Source of the DNA: Streptomyces flaveolus
GTDB taxonomy: Bacteria; Actinomycetota; Actinomycetes; Streptomycetales; Streptomycetaceae
Assembly: GCF_014648815.1 (NCBI RefSeq)
Contig: NZ_BMRV01000004.1
Location: 310,001 to 374,000, forward strand
Direction of reading: 5' to 3'
Length of the DNA stretch: 64,000 bases
In this document: positions 43,864 to 55,419 of the stretch, one piece after another
Numbering within the stretch: the first letter of the stretch is position 1
Layout of the letters: the number at the start of each line of letters is the position of its first letter
Notes under the pieces: generated by a model
The model's input: the letters and a program-made list of their open reading frames with translations, nothing else
Told to the model about the DNA's origin: nothing
The model's database searches: none
Position numbers and translations under genes: made by a program

Positions 43864-44353
43864 ATTGGGTGTGTCCTCAGGCTCCGTTCCTTGCGGCCCG
43901 GCGCCTTCCGACACCCAGAACATTAGCACGCTGTACGGGCTCGATTCACATCCCTTGTTCGCCGGTGGAAGGGCCCCCCGGGCCGGGCCGGGCACTCGTA
44001 CCGGCCCGAACCCGTTCACGTATCAACCTCGTACCGGTCCCGCCCGTCTCCCCAGGAGCAGGTAGGGGTCCACAGTCAGGTGCGGGACACTGGTCCACGG
44101 CCGCCTCTACGATCCTGGGCATGAGGACCTGCGGGAGCAGCTTCGAACGGCCCGGAGAGTTCGAAGAGGAGCTCCAGCGGGAACTCCGAGAGGCGTCGAC
44201 ACCCGTCGACGGGGCCGACAGGGGGAACCAGCCGATCGACCGGCGCGTGGATACGATCAGTAAGCAGTACCAGGTGGACAGTGCCCGGACACGCGGCACG
44301 ACGAGCAGTACGCAAGGCAGCGGACAGGACGGCAGCGACGGAGGAGGTGCCCC
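43864..44353. other. Intergenic region between tRNA-Leu and fhaA
   Basis: 490 bp. It holds the tRNA promoter and probably the promoter of the envelope operon: TACGAT hexamers at 44108-44113 and 44252-44257 could be -10 boxes for fhaA. An open + frame through 44120-44366 has no ribosome site or family resemblance, so I treat it as leader. Confidence 0.5.
43920..43948 (-). promoter_or_regulatory. Probable tRNA-Leu promoter
   Basis: On the minus strand, TGAATC and TAATGT are separated by 17 bp, about 55 bp upstream of the tRNA 5' end. Confidence 0.45.
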
Positions 44354-45232
44354 ATGGGAGTCCTGAAGAAGTTCGAGCAGCGTCTCGAAGGTCTGGTCAA
44401 CGGCACCTTCGCGAAGGTGTTCAAGTCCGAGGTGCAGCCCGTGGAGATCGCGGGAGCGCTCCAGCGCGAATGCGACAACAACGCGACCATCTGGAACCGC
44501 GACCGCACCGTCGTACCCAATGACTTCATCGTCGAGCTGAGCACGCCCGACTTCGAGCGCCTCAGCCCCTACTCCGGCCAGCTCGGCGACGAGCTCGCCG
44601 GCATGGTGCGCGACTACGCCAAGCAGCAGCGCTACACCTTCATGGGACCGATCAAGGTCCACCTGGAGAAGGCGGACGACCTCGACACCGGCCTGTACCG
44701 GGTCCGCAGCCGCACGCTCGCCTCCTCCAGCAGCCAGCAGGGCGGCCCGGGCCCCTCGGGACCCGCCGCGCCCCCCGCTCCCTCCGGACGGCCCGGCGCA
44801 CCGGGCGGCGGCTACGGCTACCCGCCCGCCGGCCCCGCCGGCGCCCCGCCCATGCCCGCCGCTCCGCCGCCCGGCGGACGCCCCGGCGGCTACGGCTACC
44901 CGCAGCCCGCGGGCGGCCAGCACCCCCCGGCCGCACCCGCGCCCGGCACCCGCACCCGCCACTGGATCGAGATCAACGGCACCCGCCATCAGATCTCCCG
45001 CGCGACCCTCGTCCTCGGACGCAGCACCGAGGCCGACGTGCGGATCGACGACCCCGGCGTCTCCCGCCGGCACTGCGAGATCCGGACCGGAACGCCCTCG
45101 ACGATCCAGGATCTCGGGTCCACCAACGGCATCGTGGTGGACGGGCAGCACACCACCCGCGCTACGCTCCGCGACGGCTCGCGGATCGTCGTGGGCAGCA
45201 CCACCGTTATCTATAGGCAAGCCGAAGGGTGA
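44354..45232 (+). CDS. fhaA: FHA-domain protein with DUF3662 N-terminus, FhaA (292 aa)
   Basis: Residues 1-115 are the FhaA-type DUF3662 domain (MGVLKKFEQRLEGLVNGTFAKVFKSEVQP). A Gly/Pro/Tyr-rich linker follows, then a C-terminal FHA phosphothreonine-binding domain (LVLGRSTEADVRIDDPGVSRRHCEI ... LGSTNGIVVDG, ~215-285). In mycobacteria FhaA binds phosphorylated MviN and PknB substrates and regulates peptidoglycan synthesis. GGAGGAGG precedes the ATG. First gene of a six-gene kinase/cell-wall operon. Confidence 0.93.
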   Translation: MGVLKKFEQRLEGLVNGTFAKVFKSEVQPVEIAGALQRECDNNATIWNRDRTVVPNDFIVELSTPDFERLSPYSGQLGDELAGMVRDYAKQQRYTFMGPIKVHLEKADDLDTGLYRVRSRTLASSSSQQGGPGPSGPAAPPAPSGRPGAPGGGYGYPPAGPAGAPPMPAAPPPGGRPGGYGYPQPAGGQHPPAAPAPGTRTRHWIEINGTRHQISRATLVLGRSTEADVRIDDPGVSRRHCEIRTGTPSTIQDLGSTNGIVVDGQHTTRATLRDGSRIVVGSTTVIYRQAEG

Positions 45233-45242
45233 TCCGGGGGCA

Positions 45243-45758
45243 ATGTCAGAGCTGACCCTCACGGTCATGCGGCTGGGTTTTCTCGCCGTACTGTGGCTGT
45301 TCGTGATCGTGGCCGTGCAGGTCATCCGCAGCGACCTGTTCGGTACGCGGGTCACCCAGCGCGGAGCGCGGCGCGACGCCGCACGACCGCAGCAGGCCAC
45401 GCGCCAGGGCCAGGCGCCTCCACCGCAGCGCCAGCAGCCGAGCGGCGGCCGGGGCCGCCGCAACGCGCCCACCAAACTCGTGGTGACGGAAGGCACCCTC
45501 ACCGGCACCACCGTCGCCCTCCAGGGCCAGACCATCACGCTCGGCCGGGCACACGACTCGACGATCGTGCTGGACGACGACTACGCCTCCAGCCGCCATG
45601 CCAGGATCTACCCGGACCGCGACGGGCAGTGGATCGTCGAGGACCTGGGCTCCACCAACGGCACCTACCTGGACCGGTCCCGGCTGACGTCCCCCACACC
45701 CATCGGCCCGGGGGCGCCGATCCGCATCGGCAAGACCGTCATCGAGCTGCGGAAGTAG
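45243..45758 (+). CDS. fhaB: Membrane-anchored FHA protein FhaB (171 aa)
   Basis: N-terminal helix (LGFLAVLWLFVIVAVQVI, residues 11-28), a basic/Gln-rich linker, and a C-terminal FHA domain (ITLGRAHDSTIVLDDDYASSRHARI ... LGSTNGTYLD) facing the cytoplasm. Orthologue of mycobacterial FhaB/FipA, which links PknB signalling to the divisome. The ATG is 10 bp after the fhaA stop with GGGGG upstream. Confidence 0.92.
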   Translation: MSELTLTVMRLGFLAVLWLFVIVAVQVIRSDLFGTRVTQRGARRDAARPQQATRQGQAPPPQRQQPSGGRGRRNAPTKLVVTEGTLTGTTVALQGQTITLGRAHDSTIVLDDDYASSRHARIYPDRDGQWIVEDLGSTNGTYLDRSRLTSPTPIGPGAPIRIGKTVIELRK

Positions 45759-45851
45759 TGCTACACCAATGAATGAGCGCGAGCGGAGCGAGCACGCAGC
45801 GGCGGCCGGCACCCCGGGCCACGGCGCGCTCCCGACCGGAGGGTGGGCAGT

Positions 45852-47447
45852 GTGGCTCGACACGACCGGCTGCAGTCGGAGCCGACGGGCGAGGTGCGCA
45901 TGAGTCTGTCACTGCGCTTCGCCGCCGGATCGCACAAGGGCATGATCCGGGAGGGCAACGAGGACTCCGGATACGCCGGTCCGCGCCTGCTCGCCATCGC
46001 CGACGGCATGGGCGGCCAGGCCGCCGGAGAGGTCGCCTCCTCCGAGGTGATCTCCACCATCGTCGCCCTCGACGACGACGTGCCCGGCTCCGACATCCTC
46101 ACCTCCCTCGGCACCGCCGTGCAGCGCGCCAACGACCAGCTGCGGCACATGGTCGAGGAGGACCCCGCCCTCGAAGGCATGGGCACCACCCTCACCGCCC
46201 TGCTCTGGACCGGCCAGCGCCTCGGCCTCGTCCACGTCGGCGACTCCCGCGCCTACCTGCTGCGCGACGGCGTGCTCACCCAGATCACCCAGGACCACAC
46301 CTGGGTGCAGCGCCTCGTCGACGAGGGACGCATCACCGAGGAGGAGGCCGGCACCCACCCCCAGCGCTCCCTGCTGATGCGCGCCCTCGGCAGCGGCGAC
46401 CACGTCGAACCGGACCTGTCCATCCGCGAGGTACGGGCCGGCGACCGCTACCTCATCTGCTCGGACGGACTCTCCGGCGTCGTCTCCCACCAGACCCTCG
46501 AGGACACCCTCGCCAGCTACCAGGGCCCCCAGGAGACCGTGCAGGAGCTGATCCAGCTCGCCCTGCGCGGCGGCGGCCCCGACAACATCACCGTCATCGT
46601 CGCCGACGTCCTCGACCTCGACACCGGCGACACCCTCGCCGGCCAGCTCTCCGACACGCCCGTCGTCGTCGGCGCCGTCGCCGAGAACCAGGCCCAGTTC
46701 GGCGACAACGGCATCATGCAGACCCCGGCCGGCCGCGCCGCCGGCCTCGGCCGCCAGGGCGGCGGCCGGCACGGGGGAGGCGGCGAATTCGGCCCGCCCG
46801 GCAGCGGCGACACCACCGGCTACATCCCCGCCGGCGGCTTCGGCGACTACGGCGACGACGACTTCGTCAAACCCCGCAAGAACCACAAGTGGCTCAAACG
46901 GTCCCTCTACACCGTGCTCGCCCTCGGCGTCATCGGCGGCGGCCTCTACGGCGGCTGGCGCTGGACCCAGACCCAGTACTACGTCGGCACCAACAACGAC
47001 CACGTCGCCCTCTACCGGGGCATCAGCCAGGACCTCGCCTGGGTCTCGCTCTCCAAGGTCCAGAAGGACCACCCCGAGATCGAACTCAAGTACCTGCCGC
47101 CCTACCAGCAGAAACTCGTCGAGTCGACCATCGCCGAGGGCGACCTGAACGACGCCCGGGCAAAGATCGAAGAGCTGTCGGTACAGGCCTCCGCCTGCAA
47201 GAAGCAGGCCGAACGGCGTGCCGCGGACAGCGAGAACGCGAAGACGGGCGAAGGCGAGGCCGGAGGCACCACGGGAACCACACCCGCCTCCTTCACGTCC
47301 AAGGCCACACCGACACCGACCGCGTCGGAGTCACCGAAGACGCCCGAATCGTCCCCGTCCCCGTCCACGACCGCACCCACTACCAGCCCCGGCCCCAGCC
47401 TCTCGGAGGAGGAGCAGAAGGTCGTCTCGCTGTGCGGTAAGCAGTAG
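45852..47447 (+). CDS. pstP: PP2C-family Ser/Thr phosphatase, PstP (531 aa)
   Basis: Metal-dependent phosphatase that reverses PknB-type phosphorylation. PP2C motifs in order: NEDSGYAG, LLAIADGMGGQAAGE, LVHVGDSRAYLL, LICSDGLSGVV, GPDNITVIVAD. A helix at ~350-372 divides the cytoplasmic catalytic domain from an external region ending in a Thr/Ser/Pro-rich tail. The start is uncertain: GTG 45852 has GGAGGG 8 bp upstream, while ATG 45900 (MSLSLRF) has GAGG 6 bp upstream. Confidence 0.93.
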   Translation: MARHDRLQSEPTGEVRMSLSLRFAAGSHKGMIREGNEDSGYAGPRLLAIADGMGGQAAGEVASSEVISTIVALDDDVPGSDILTSLGTAVQRANDQLRHMVEEDPALEGMGTTLTALLWTGQRLGLVHVGDSRAYLLRDGVLTQITQDHTWVQRLVDEGRITEEEAGTHPQRSLLMRALGSGDHVEPDLSIREVRAGDRYLICSDGLSGVVSHQTLEDTLASYQGPQETVQELIQLALRGGGPDNITVIVADVLDLDTGDTLAGQLSDTPVVVGAVAENQAQFGDNGIMQTPAGRAAGLGRQGGGRHGGGGEFGPPGSGDTTGYIPAGGFGDYGDDDFVKPRKNHKWLKRSLYTVLALGVIGGGLYGGWRWTQTQYYVGTNNDHVALYRGISQDLAWVSLSKVQKDHPEIELKYLPPYQQKLVESTIAEGDLNDARAKIEELSVQASACKKQAERRAADSENAKTGEGEAGGTTGTTPASFTSKATPTPTASESPKTPESSPSPSTTAPTTSPGPSLSEEEQKVVSLCGKQ

Positions 47448-47474
47448 GCAAGCCGTGAGAGGCCCCGTCACACG

Positions 47475-48911
47475 ATGAGCAGTACTTCCAACTCGCCGAC
47501 GCACCACACGTCCACGATCGGCTCCATCGGCGCGCCCAGCCGCCGCAACACCGAGCTGGCCCTGCTGGTGTTCGCCGTCGTCATCCCGGTCTTCGCCTAC
47601 GCCAACGTGGGCCTGGCCCTCAACGACGAGGTACCCGCAGGACTGCTGAGCTACGGCCTCGGACTCGGCCTGCTGGCCGGCGTCGGCCACCTGGTCGTCC
47701 GCAAGTTCGCGCCCTACGCGGACCCCCTGCTGCTGCCGCTGGCCACCCTGCTCAACGGCCTCGGACTCGTCGCCATCTGGCGCCTGGACCAGTCCGAACT
47801 GCTCCAGGACATCAAGCAGGCCGGCACCGCCGCGCCCCGCCAGCTGATGTACACCGCGATGGGCATCGCCCTGTTCGTCGCCGTGATGATCTTCCTCAAG
47901 GACCACCGGGTCCTGCAGCGCTACACCTACATCTCCATGGTCGGCGCCCTGTTCCTGCTGCTGCTCCCGCTGGTCCCGGGCCTCGGCAAGAACATCTACG
48001 GCGCCAAGATCTGGATCCAGGTCGGCTCGTTCTCCATCCAGCCCGGTGAGTTCGCCAAGATCGTCCTGGCGATCTTCTTCGCCGGCTACCTGATGGTGAA
48101 GCGGGACGCGCTGGCCCTCGCCAGCCGCCGCTTCATGGGCCTCTACCTGCCGCGCGGCCGTGACCTCGGCCCGATCCTCGTGGTGTGGATGGTCTCGATC
48201 CTCATCCTGGTCTTCGAGACCGACCTCGGCACCTCGCTGCTCTTCTTCGGCATGTTCGTGATCATGCTGTACGTCGCCACGGAGCGGACCAGCTGGATCG
48301 TCTTCGGTCTGCTGATGTCCGCGGTCGGCGCCGTCGGCGTCGCCAGCTTCGAGCCGCACATCCAGCAGCGTGTGGACGCCTGGCTCGACCCGATGAAGGA
48401 GTACACGCTCTCCCGCGCCGGCGTCGGCGGTCACTCCGAGCAGGCCATGCAGGCCCTGTGGGCCTTCGGCTCCGGCGGCACCCTCGGCACCGGCTGGGGC
48501 CAGGGCCACTCCGAGCTGATCCGCTTCGCCGCCAACTCCGACTTCATCCTCGCCACCTTCGGCGAGGAGCTCGGCCTGGCCGGCCTCATGGCCCTGCTCC
48601 TGCTCTACGCACTCATCGTGGAGCGCGGCGTGCGCACCGCCCTCGCCGCCCGCGACCCGTTCGGCAAGCTCCTCGCCATCGGCCTGTCCGGCGCCTTCGC
48701 GCTCCAGGTGTTCGTCGTGGCGGGCGGTGTGATGGGCCTCATCCCGCTCACCGGTATGACGATGCCCTTCCTGGCCTACGGCGGATCCTCCGTCATCGCC
48801 AACTGGGCCCTCATCGGCATCCTGCTGCGGATCAGCGACACCGCCCGCAGGCCCGCCCCCGCGCCCGCCGCCAACCCCGACGCCGAGATGACCCAGGTGG
48901 TCCGACCGTGA
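47475..48911 (+). CDS. rodA: SEDS-family peptidoglycan glycosyltransferase, FtsW/RodA type (478 aa)
   Basis: About ten membrane helices with SEDS motifs: GAKIWIQVGSFSIQPGEFAKI, FETDLGTSLLFFGMF, NSDFILATFGEELGLAG, GLIPLTGMTMPFLAYGGSSV. The conserved Asp of ETDLG is present. It polymerises lipid II together with the class B PBP encoded next; the stop overlaps the PBP start by 4 bp (GTGA). Gene order matches the second SEDS gene of Streptomyces and mycobacteria (RodA), distinct from ftsW of the dcw cluster. Confidence 0.92.
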   Translation: MSSTSNSPTHHTSTIGSIGAPSRRNTELALLVFAVVIPVFAYANVGLALNDEVPAGLLSYGLGLGLLAGVGHLVVRKFAPYADPLLLPLATLLNGLGLVAIWRLDQSELLQDIKQAGTAAPRQLMYTAMGIALFVAVMIFLKDHRVLQRYTYISMVGALFLLLLPLVPGLGKNIYGAKIWIQVGSFSIQPGEFAKIVLAIFFAGYLMVKRDALALASRRFMGLYLPRGRDLGPILVVWMVSILILVFETDLGTSLLFFGMFVIMLYVATERTSWIVFGLLMSAVGAVGVASFEPHIQQRVDAWLDPMKEYTLSRAGVGGHSEQAMQALWAFGSGGTLGTGWGQGHSELIRFAANSDFILATFGEELGLAGLMALLLLYALIVERGVRTALAARDPFGKLLAIGLSGAFALQVFVVAGGVMGLIPLTGMTMPFLAYGGSSVIANWALIGILLRISDTARRPAPAPAANPDAEMTQVVRP

Positions 48912-50377
48912 ACAAGCCCCTGCGCCGCATCGCGATCTTCTGCGGACTCCTGGTCCTCACCCTGCTCATCCGCGACAACTGGCTCCAGTACGTCCAGGCC
49001 GACGAACTGAAGAACGACGAGGCCAACCGCCGCGTCGCCATCGAGCGCTACGCCACCCCCCGCGGCGACATCATCGTCGACGGCAAAGCCATCACCGGAC
49101 ACGCCACCACCAAGGGCGACTTCAAGTACAAGCGCACCTACAAGGACGGCGCCATGTGGGCGCCCGTCACCGGCTACGTGTCCCAGGCCTACGGCGCCAC
49201 CCAGCTCGAGAACATCGACGACGGCATCCTCACCGGCAACGACGACCGGCTGTTCTTCCGCAACACCCTCGACATGCTCACCGGCAAGAAGCGCGAGGGC
49301 GGCAACGTCGTCACCACGCTCAGCTCCGCCGCGCAGAAGGCGGCCTACGAGGGCCTGAAGAAGCAGGGCGGCAAGGGCGCCGTCGCCGCCATCGAGCCCT
49401 CCACCGGCAAGATCCTCGCCCTGGCCTCGTACCCCTCGTACGACCCCTCGACGATCGCCGGAGGCGGCGAGGCGGACGGCAAGGCCTGGAACAAGATCAT
49501 CGAGAAGAACAACCCCGACAAGCCGATGCTCAACCGCGCCCTGCGCGAGGTCTACCCGCCCGGTTCGACCTTCAAGGTCGTCACCGCCGCGGCGGCACTG
49601 GAGCACGGCAAGTACACCTCGGCCGACGAGAAGACCGACTCCCCGCTGCCGTGGACCATGCCCGGCACCACCACGCCCCTGCCGAACGAGGGCGACCTCC
49701 CCTGCGAGAACGCCACCCTCCGCGAGGCACTGCGCGTCTCCTGCAACACCGTCTTCGGCAAGATCGGCTACGACCTCGGCAACGACAAGATGCTCGAGAC
49801 GGCCAAGAAGTTCGGCTTCACCGAGGAGCAGTTCGTCCCCGTCCGTTCCAGCGCCTCGGTCTTCTCCGAGGACATGAACGACTCGCAGGTCGCGCTCTCC
49901 TCCATCGGCCAGTTCAACACCGCCGCCACCCCGCTGCAGATGGCCATGGTCACCTCGGCCATCGCCAACAACGGCACCCTGATGAAGCCGTACATGGTCG
50001 ACGAGCTCCAGGCCCCGAACCTCGACACCATCGAGAAGACGGACCCGCAGGAGATGAGCAAGCCGCTCTCCCCGGAGAACGCCCAGATCCTGCAGTCGAT
50101 GATGGAGACCGTCGTCAAGGACGGCACGGGAACCAACGCGCAGATCGACGGCGTCACCGTAGGCGGCAAGACCGGTACCGCACAGCACGGTGTCGAGAAC
50201 AGCGAGAACCCGTACGCCTGGTTCATCTCGTACGCCAAGACCGACGGCGGCTCACCGGTCGCCGTGGCCGTGGTGATCGAGGACGAGAACGCCAGCCGTG
50301 ACGACATCTCCGGCGGCGGCCTCGCGGCACCGATCGCGAAGAGCGTGATGGAGGCCGTCATCAACAGCAAGAAGTGA
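48908..50377 (+). CDS. pbpA: Class B penicillin-binding protein, PbpA (489 aa)
   Basis: Peptidoglycan transpeptidase partner of the SEDS protein. One N-terminal helix (RIAIFCGLLVLTLLI), a dimerisation/pedestal domain, then the transpeptidase with SxxK in PPGSTFKVV, SxN in SCNTVFG and KTG in GGKTGTAQHG. Short for a class B PBP, like mycobacterial PbpA. The GTG start overlaps the rodA stop. Likely controlled by PknB and PstP from the same operon. Confidence 0.93.
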   Translation: MNKPLRRIAIFCGLLVLTLLIRDNWLQYVQADELKNDEANRRVAIERYATPRGDIIVDGKAITGHATTKGDFKYKRTYKDGAMWAPVTGYVSQAYGATQLENIDDGILTGNDDRLFFRNTLDMLTGKKREGGNVVTTLSSAAQKAAYEGLKKQGGKGAVAAIEPSTGKILALASYPSYDPSTIAGGGEADGKAWNKIIEKNNPDKPMLNRALREVYPPGSTFKVVTAAAALEHGKYTSADEKTDSPLPWTMPGTTTPLPNEGDLPCENATLREALRVSCNTVFGKIGYDLGNDKMLETAKKFGFTEEQFVPVRSSASVFSEDMNDSQVALSSIGQFNTAATPLQMAMVTSAIANNGTLMKPYMVDELQAPNLDTIEKTDPQEMSKPLSPENAQILQSMMETVVKDGTGTNAQIDGVTVGGKTGTAQHGVENSENPYAWFISYAKTDGGSPVAVAVVIEDENASRDDISGGGLAAPIAKSVMEAVINSKK

Positions 50378-50567
50378 CCAAGCGCTGGACGGGACGTGAC
50401 TCCGCTCACGTCCCCTTCACATCGACGCACGTTGCGATACCGGTCCTGTATCGGGTACCGGGCTTGGCCAGGTCACACAGAGCGAGCCGGGTACGGTAGG
50501 CCGGACGGCAGCCTCCGACCGTACAAGCATGCCGGTCGGGACCGACGGAGAGGGCTGGTAGGTAACC
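50378..50567 (+). promoter_or_regulatory. pbpA-pknB intergenic region
   Basis: 190 bp, larger than the other gaps in the operon, and rich in GGTACC/GATAC half-repeats (50435-50465). pknB may have its own promoter here (possible -10 TACGGT near 50493), but the call is tentative. Confidence 0.35.
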
Positions 50568-52580
<2,013 letters not shown>

Positions 52581-52599
52581 CCCCACCGGAACGGAACGA

Positions 52600-52637
52600 A
52601 CGGAGCCCCGGCCCTCTGGTGAGGGCCGGGGCTCCGT
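52600..52637. terminator. Strong terminator after pknB
   Basis: 17-bp perfect stem with core GGAGCCCCGGCCCTC and TGGT loop, between convergent pknB and the sortase operon. Confidence 0.85.
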
Positions 52638-52675
52638 CGTCGCCCGCTGGGTGGCCGACCCGGCAAGGAGACCGG

Positions 52676-53446
52676 TCAGCCCAGCTCCTTCGGCGGGGTC
52701 CGCTCGCCGTCCACCTTCTCCGTGCGGACCAGCTCGCCCCACACCACGTACCGGTACCGGCTCGTGTACACCGGCGTGCAGGTCGTCAGCGTGATGTAGT
52801 GCCCCGCCTTGGTCTTCCCGGACTCCTTGGGGATTCCCCCGAGCACCTTCACGTTGTACTTCGAGGTCTCCGGGAGGATGCCGTAGACCTTGTACACGTA
52901 CCAGGTGTCCTTCGTCTCGAAGACGATCGGGTCACCCTTCTCGATCTTGTCGATGTTGTGGAACTTCGCACCGTGCCCGTCGCGGTGGGCCGCCAGCGCG
53001 AAGTTGCCCTCCTTGCCCGACGTCGGGAGCTCGGACTTCACCGGATCGGTGTAGTAGCCGGCCACGCCGTCGTTGAGGATCTCCATCGACGTGCCCTTCT
53101 CCACCAGGATGTCGCCGTTCCCCATCGCCGGCACGTGCAGGAAGCCGATGCCCGCCTTGGTGTCCAGCGCCCCCGGACCCTGCGGACCGACCCTGTCCTG
53201 GGCCCAGTTGTCCCGCACCTTGTCGGCCTGCTTGTCGGCCGCGCGGTCGGCGACGACGTTCGTCCACCACAGCGAGTAGACGACGAACAGGCCGAGCACC
53301 AGGCCCGCCGTGATGAGGAGTTCGCCGAGGACACTGACGACCAGGGCGATGCCCCGCCCCGGGCCGCGACGGCGGCGTGCCGTGGACGGCGGCCGGCCGG
53401 ACGCGTCGGTGTGCTCTTCGTGATCCGTGTCGGTGGTCGCTGCCAC
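52676..53446 (-). CDS. srtE2: Class E sortase (256 aa), SrtE2-like
   Basis: N-terminal membrane helix (IALVVSVLGELLITAGLVLG) with the sortase domain outside: AAHRDGHGAKFHN (catalytic His), TLTTCTPVYTSRYRYVVWGEL (catalytic Cys and Arg). Class E enzymes join proteins with LAXTG signals to peptidoglycan; in S. coelicolor the SrtE1/SrtE2 pair anchors long chaplins for aerial growth. The GTG start has GGGCAG upstream. It ends the minus-strand operon. Confidence 0.9.
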   Translation of the reverse strand: MAATTDTDHEEHTDASGRPPSTARRRRGPGRGIALVVSVLGELLITAGLVLGLFVVYSLWWTNVVADRAADKQADKVRDNWAQDRVGPQGPGALDTKAGIGFLHVPAMGNGDILVEKGTSMEILNDGVAGYYTDPVKSELPTSGKEGNFALAAHRDGHGAKFHNIDKIEKGDPIVFETKDTWYVYKVYGILPETSKYNVKVLGGIPKESGKTKAGHYITLTTCTPVYTSRYRYVVWGELVRTEKVDGERTPPKELG

Positions 53447-53459
53447 TGGTCATCTGCCC

Positions 53460-54545
53460 TTAATTGACGAGCGCATCCGGCTTGCCCTTGCTGCGCGGCC
53501 GTTCCTCGACCATCTTGCCCCAGACGATCATCCGGTACTTACTGGTGAACTCCGGGGTGCACGTGGTCAGCGTGATGTAGCGCCCCGGCCCCGTGAACCC
53601 CGACTGCCGGGGCACCGGATCGAGGACGCTGGTGTTGCTCGGCGGCGTCACCGGCAGGATCGACGACATCTTGTAGACGAAGTACTCGTCCTGGGTCTCC
53701 ACGACGATCGGATCGCCCGGCTCCAGCTTGTTGATGTACCGGAACGGCTCACCGTGCGTGTTGCGGTGCCCGGCCAGCCCGAAGTTGCCGCTCTTCGCCT
53801 CGGGCATCGCCGTCGTGAGCGGGTCCTCCGCATAGTGCCCCACCATCCCCCGGTCCAGCACCTTCTTGCTGTTGACGCCCTCGGCGATCGGCACCACCAC
53901 GTCCAGCTTCGGGATGTGCAGGATGGCGAAACCCTGCCCCGGCTCGAAGGCCCCCGGGTTCCGCTTGCCACTCGCCCAGTCGTCCTGGAGGCTGCTCGCC
54001 GCCTTGTCGGCCTGCGCGTGCGCCCGCACATTCGTCCACCACAACTGGTAGGTGACGAACAGCAGCATCAGCACACCGGTCGTGATAAAGATTTCGCCTA
54101 TCGCCCGGCTCGCGATCACCGCGGGCCCCGGCTTGCGCGCCCGGGCCTGCCGACGGGCCTCCACACGCGACAGCGGGGCTTTCGGCGCCTCGGCGGACTC
54201 CTGTGCCCCCGACGGCCGTTGAGCGCCTCCATGGCGTCCGTGGCGCCGTCTGGCGGCCTTCCTGCGGGCCGCGCGGCCACCACCCGGCGGTCCGGCCGCT
54301 ACGGAAGGAGAAACGTCCCCCGTACGCACCGGAGGGGGTTCCGGAACCCGCAGCGCGACCGTCTCGTCGTCGGGGACCGGCGCGTACGTCTCCTCGTACG
54401 CCCCCTCGCCCGAGACGCGCCCCTCGTACCAGCCGCCCCGGCCCGCACCGTCCCCGAACGCACCAGAACTCCCGTACGACTGCCCGTACGCGGCCTCCCG
54501 GTCACCGGCCGCGCCGGACTCACGCTCGGGGCGCAGCGCGGTCAC
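53460..54545 (-). CDS. srtE1: Class E sortase with long cytoplasmic N-terminus (361 aa), SrtE1-like
   Basis: About 145 residues of Gly/Ala/Arg-rich cytoplasmic sequence precede a helix (IFITTGVLMLLFVTYQLWW), then a sortase domain with LAGHRNTHGEPFRYIN (His) and TLTTCTPEFTSKYRMIVWGKM (Cys and Arg). The GTG start overlaps the pabA stop (GTGA). Tandem paralogue of the downstream sortase, 13 bp apart; the two probably act on the same LAXTG substrates. Confidence 0.9.
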   Translation of the reverse strand: MTALRPERESGAAGDREAAYGQSYGSSGAFGDGAGRGGWYEGRVSGEGAYEETYAPVPDDETVALRVPEPPPVRTGDVSPSVAAGPPGGGRAARRKAARRRHGRHGGAQRPSGAQESAEAPKAPLSRVEARRQARARKPGPAVIASRAIGEIFITTGVLMLLFVTYQLWWTNVRAHAQADKAASSLQDDWASGKRNPGAFEPGQGFAILHIPKLDVVVPIAEGVNSKKVLDRGMVGHYAEDPLTTAMPEAKSGNFGLAGHRNTHGEPFRYINKLEPGDPIVVETQDEYFVYKMSSILPVTPPSNTSVLDPVPRQSGFTGPGRYITLTTCTPEFTSKYRMIVWGKMVEERPRSKGKPDALVN

Positions 54546-55180
54546 GCCGTGGCCCTGCCCACCACCGGGGCGAGCCCCGCCGACCTCGCCACCGCGCCCT
54601 GGTCACCGCACTCCACCAGCCAGTTGGCCAGCATCCTGTGCCCGTGCTCGGTCAGCACCGACTCCGGATGGAACTGCACACCCTCGACGGGCAGTTCCCG
54701 ATGCCGCAGCCCCATCACGATCCCGTCGTGCGTACGGGCCGTCACCTCCAGCTCGGCCGGCACCGTCCCCGGCTCGGCGGCCAGCGAGTGGTACCGCGTC
54801 GCCGTGAACGGCGACGGAAGGCCCGCGAACACGCCCTGGCCCCCGTGCTCCACCGGCGACGTCTTCCCGTGCAGCAACTCGGGTGCCCGGCCCACCACAC
54901 CGCCGTACGCCACCTGCATCGACTGCATGCCGAGACAGACACCGAAGACCGGCACCCCGGTCGCCGCACAGTGCCGCACCATCTCGACGCACACGCCCGC
55001 CTGCTCCGGCGCACCCGGCCCCGGCGACAGCAGCACCCCGTCGAACCCGTCCTGGGCGTGCCCCGTGGACACCTCGTCGTTGCGCAGCACCTCGCACTCG
55101 GCACCCAGCTGGTACAGGTACTGGACCAGGTTGAAGACGAAGCTGTCGTAGTTGTCGACGACGAGGATGCGCGCACTCAC
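54542..55180 (-). CDS. pabA: Class I glutamine amidotransferase, anthranilate/aminodeoxychorismate synthase component (212 aa)
   Basis: Glutaminase subunit: ILVVDNYDSFVFNLVQYL, SPGPGAPEQAG, nucleophile Cys in VFGVCLGMQSMQVA, and HPES near the C-terminus complete the Cys-His-Glu triad. It provides ammonia for p-aminobenzoate or anthranilate synthesis; the synthase partner is not nearby. The GTG start overlaps the 53-aa gene's stop, and its own stop overlaps srtE1. Folate enzymes beside sortases is a conserved but unexplained arrangement. Confidence 0.9.
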   Translation of the reverse strand: MSARILVVDNYDSFVFNLVQYLYQLGAECEVLRNDEVSTGHAQDGFDGVLLSPGPGAPEQAGVCVEMVRHCAATGVPVFGVCLGMQSMQVAYGGVVGRAPELLHGKTSPVEHGGQGVFAGLPSPFTATRYHSLAAEPGTVPAELEVTARTHDGIVMGLRHRELPVEGVQFHPESVLTEHGHRMLANWLVECGDQGAVARSAGLAPVVGRATA

Positions 55181-55338
55181 TGGTTGTCCACCGTCACATC
55201 GTTGAAGGGAAGCAGCGGCTCGGCCCACGGGAAGACGTACTGGAACAGGACGTAGACCACGGCCACCACGAGCACCAGCGAGAGCAGCGCCCTCACCCAC
55301 ACGTTCCCCGGCAGATGCCGCCAGATCCAGCCGTACAT
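55177..55338 (-). CDS. 53-aa single-helix membrane protein
   Basis: Short basic N-terminus (MYGWIWRHLPG), one helix (VRALLSLVLVVAVVYVLFQYVF), then an acidic end (LLPFNDVTVDNQ). Family of unknown function, conserved in position before pabA in streptomycetes as far as I recall. GGAAGGGA supports the ATG, and the 4-bp overlap with pabA (GTGA) shows it is translated. Confidence 0.8.
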   Translation of the reverse strand: MYGWIWRHLPGNVWVRALLSLVLVVAVVYVLFQYVFPWAEPLLPFNDVTVDNQ

Positions 55339-55419
55339 GCCGTCCCTTCCGTCGCACCACGGCACCAGACTCACGCCGTACGGCACCAGACTAACGGCGC
55401 GGAGCCCCCGGGAACGGCG

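Noticed and set aside
43701..44366. Possible gene upstream of fhaA, running through the tRNA-Leu locus
   Set aside because: It crosses a terminator and an antisense tRNA, lacks a ribosome site, and its sequence resembles no family; 44119-44353 is better read as leader.
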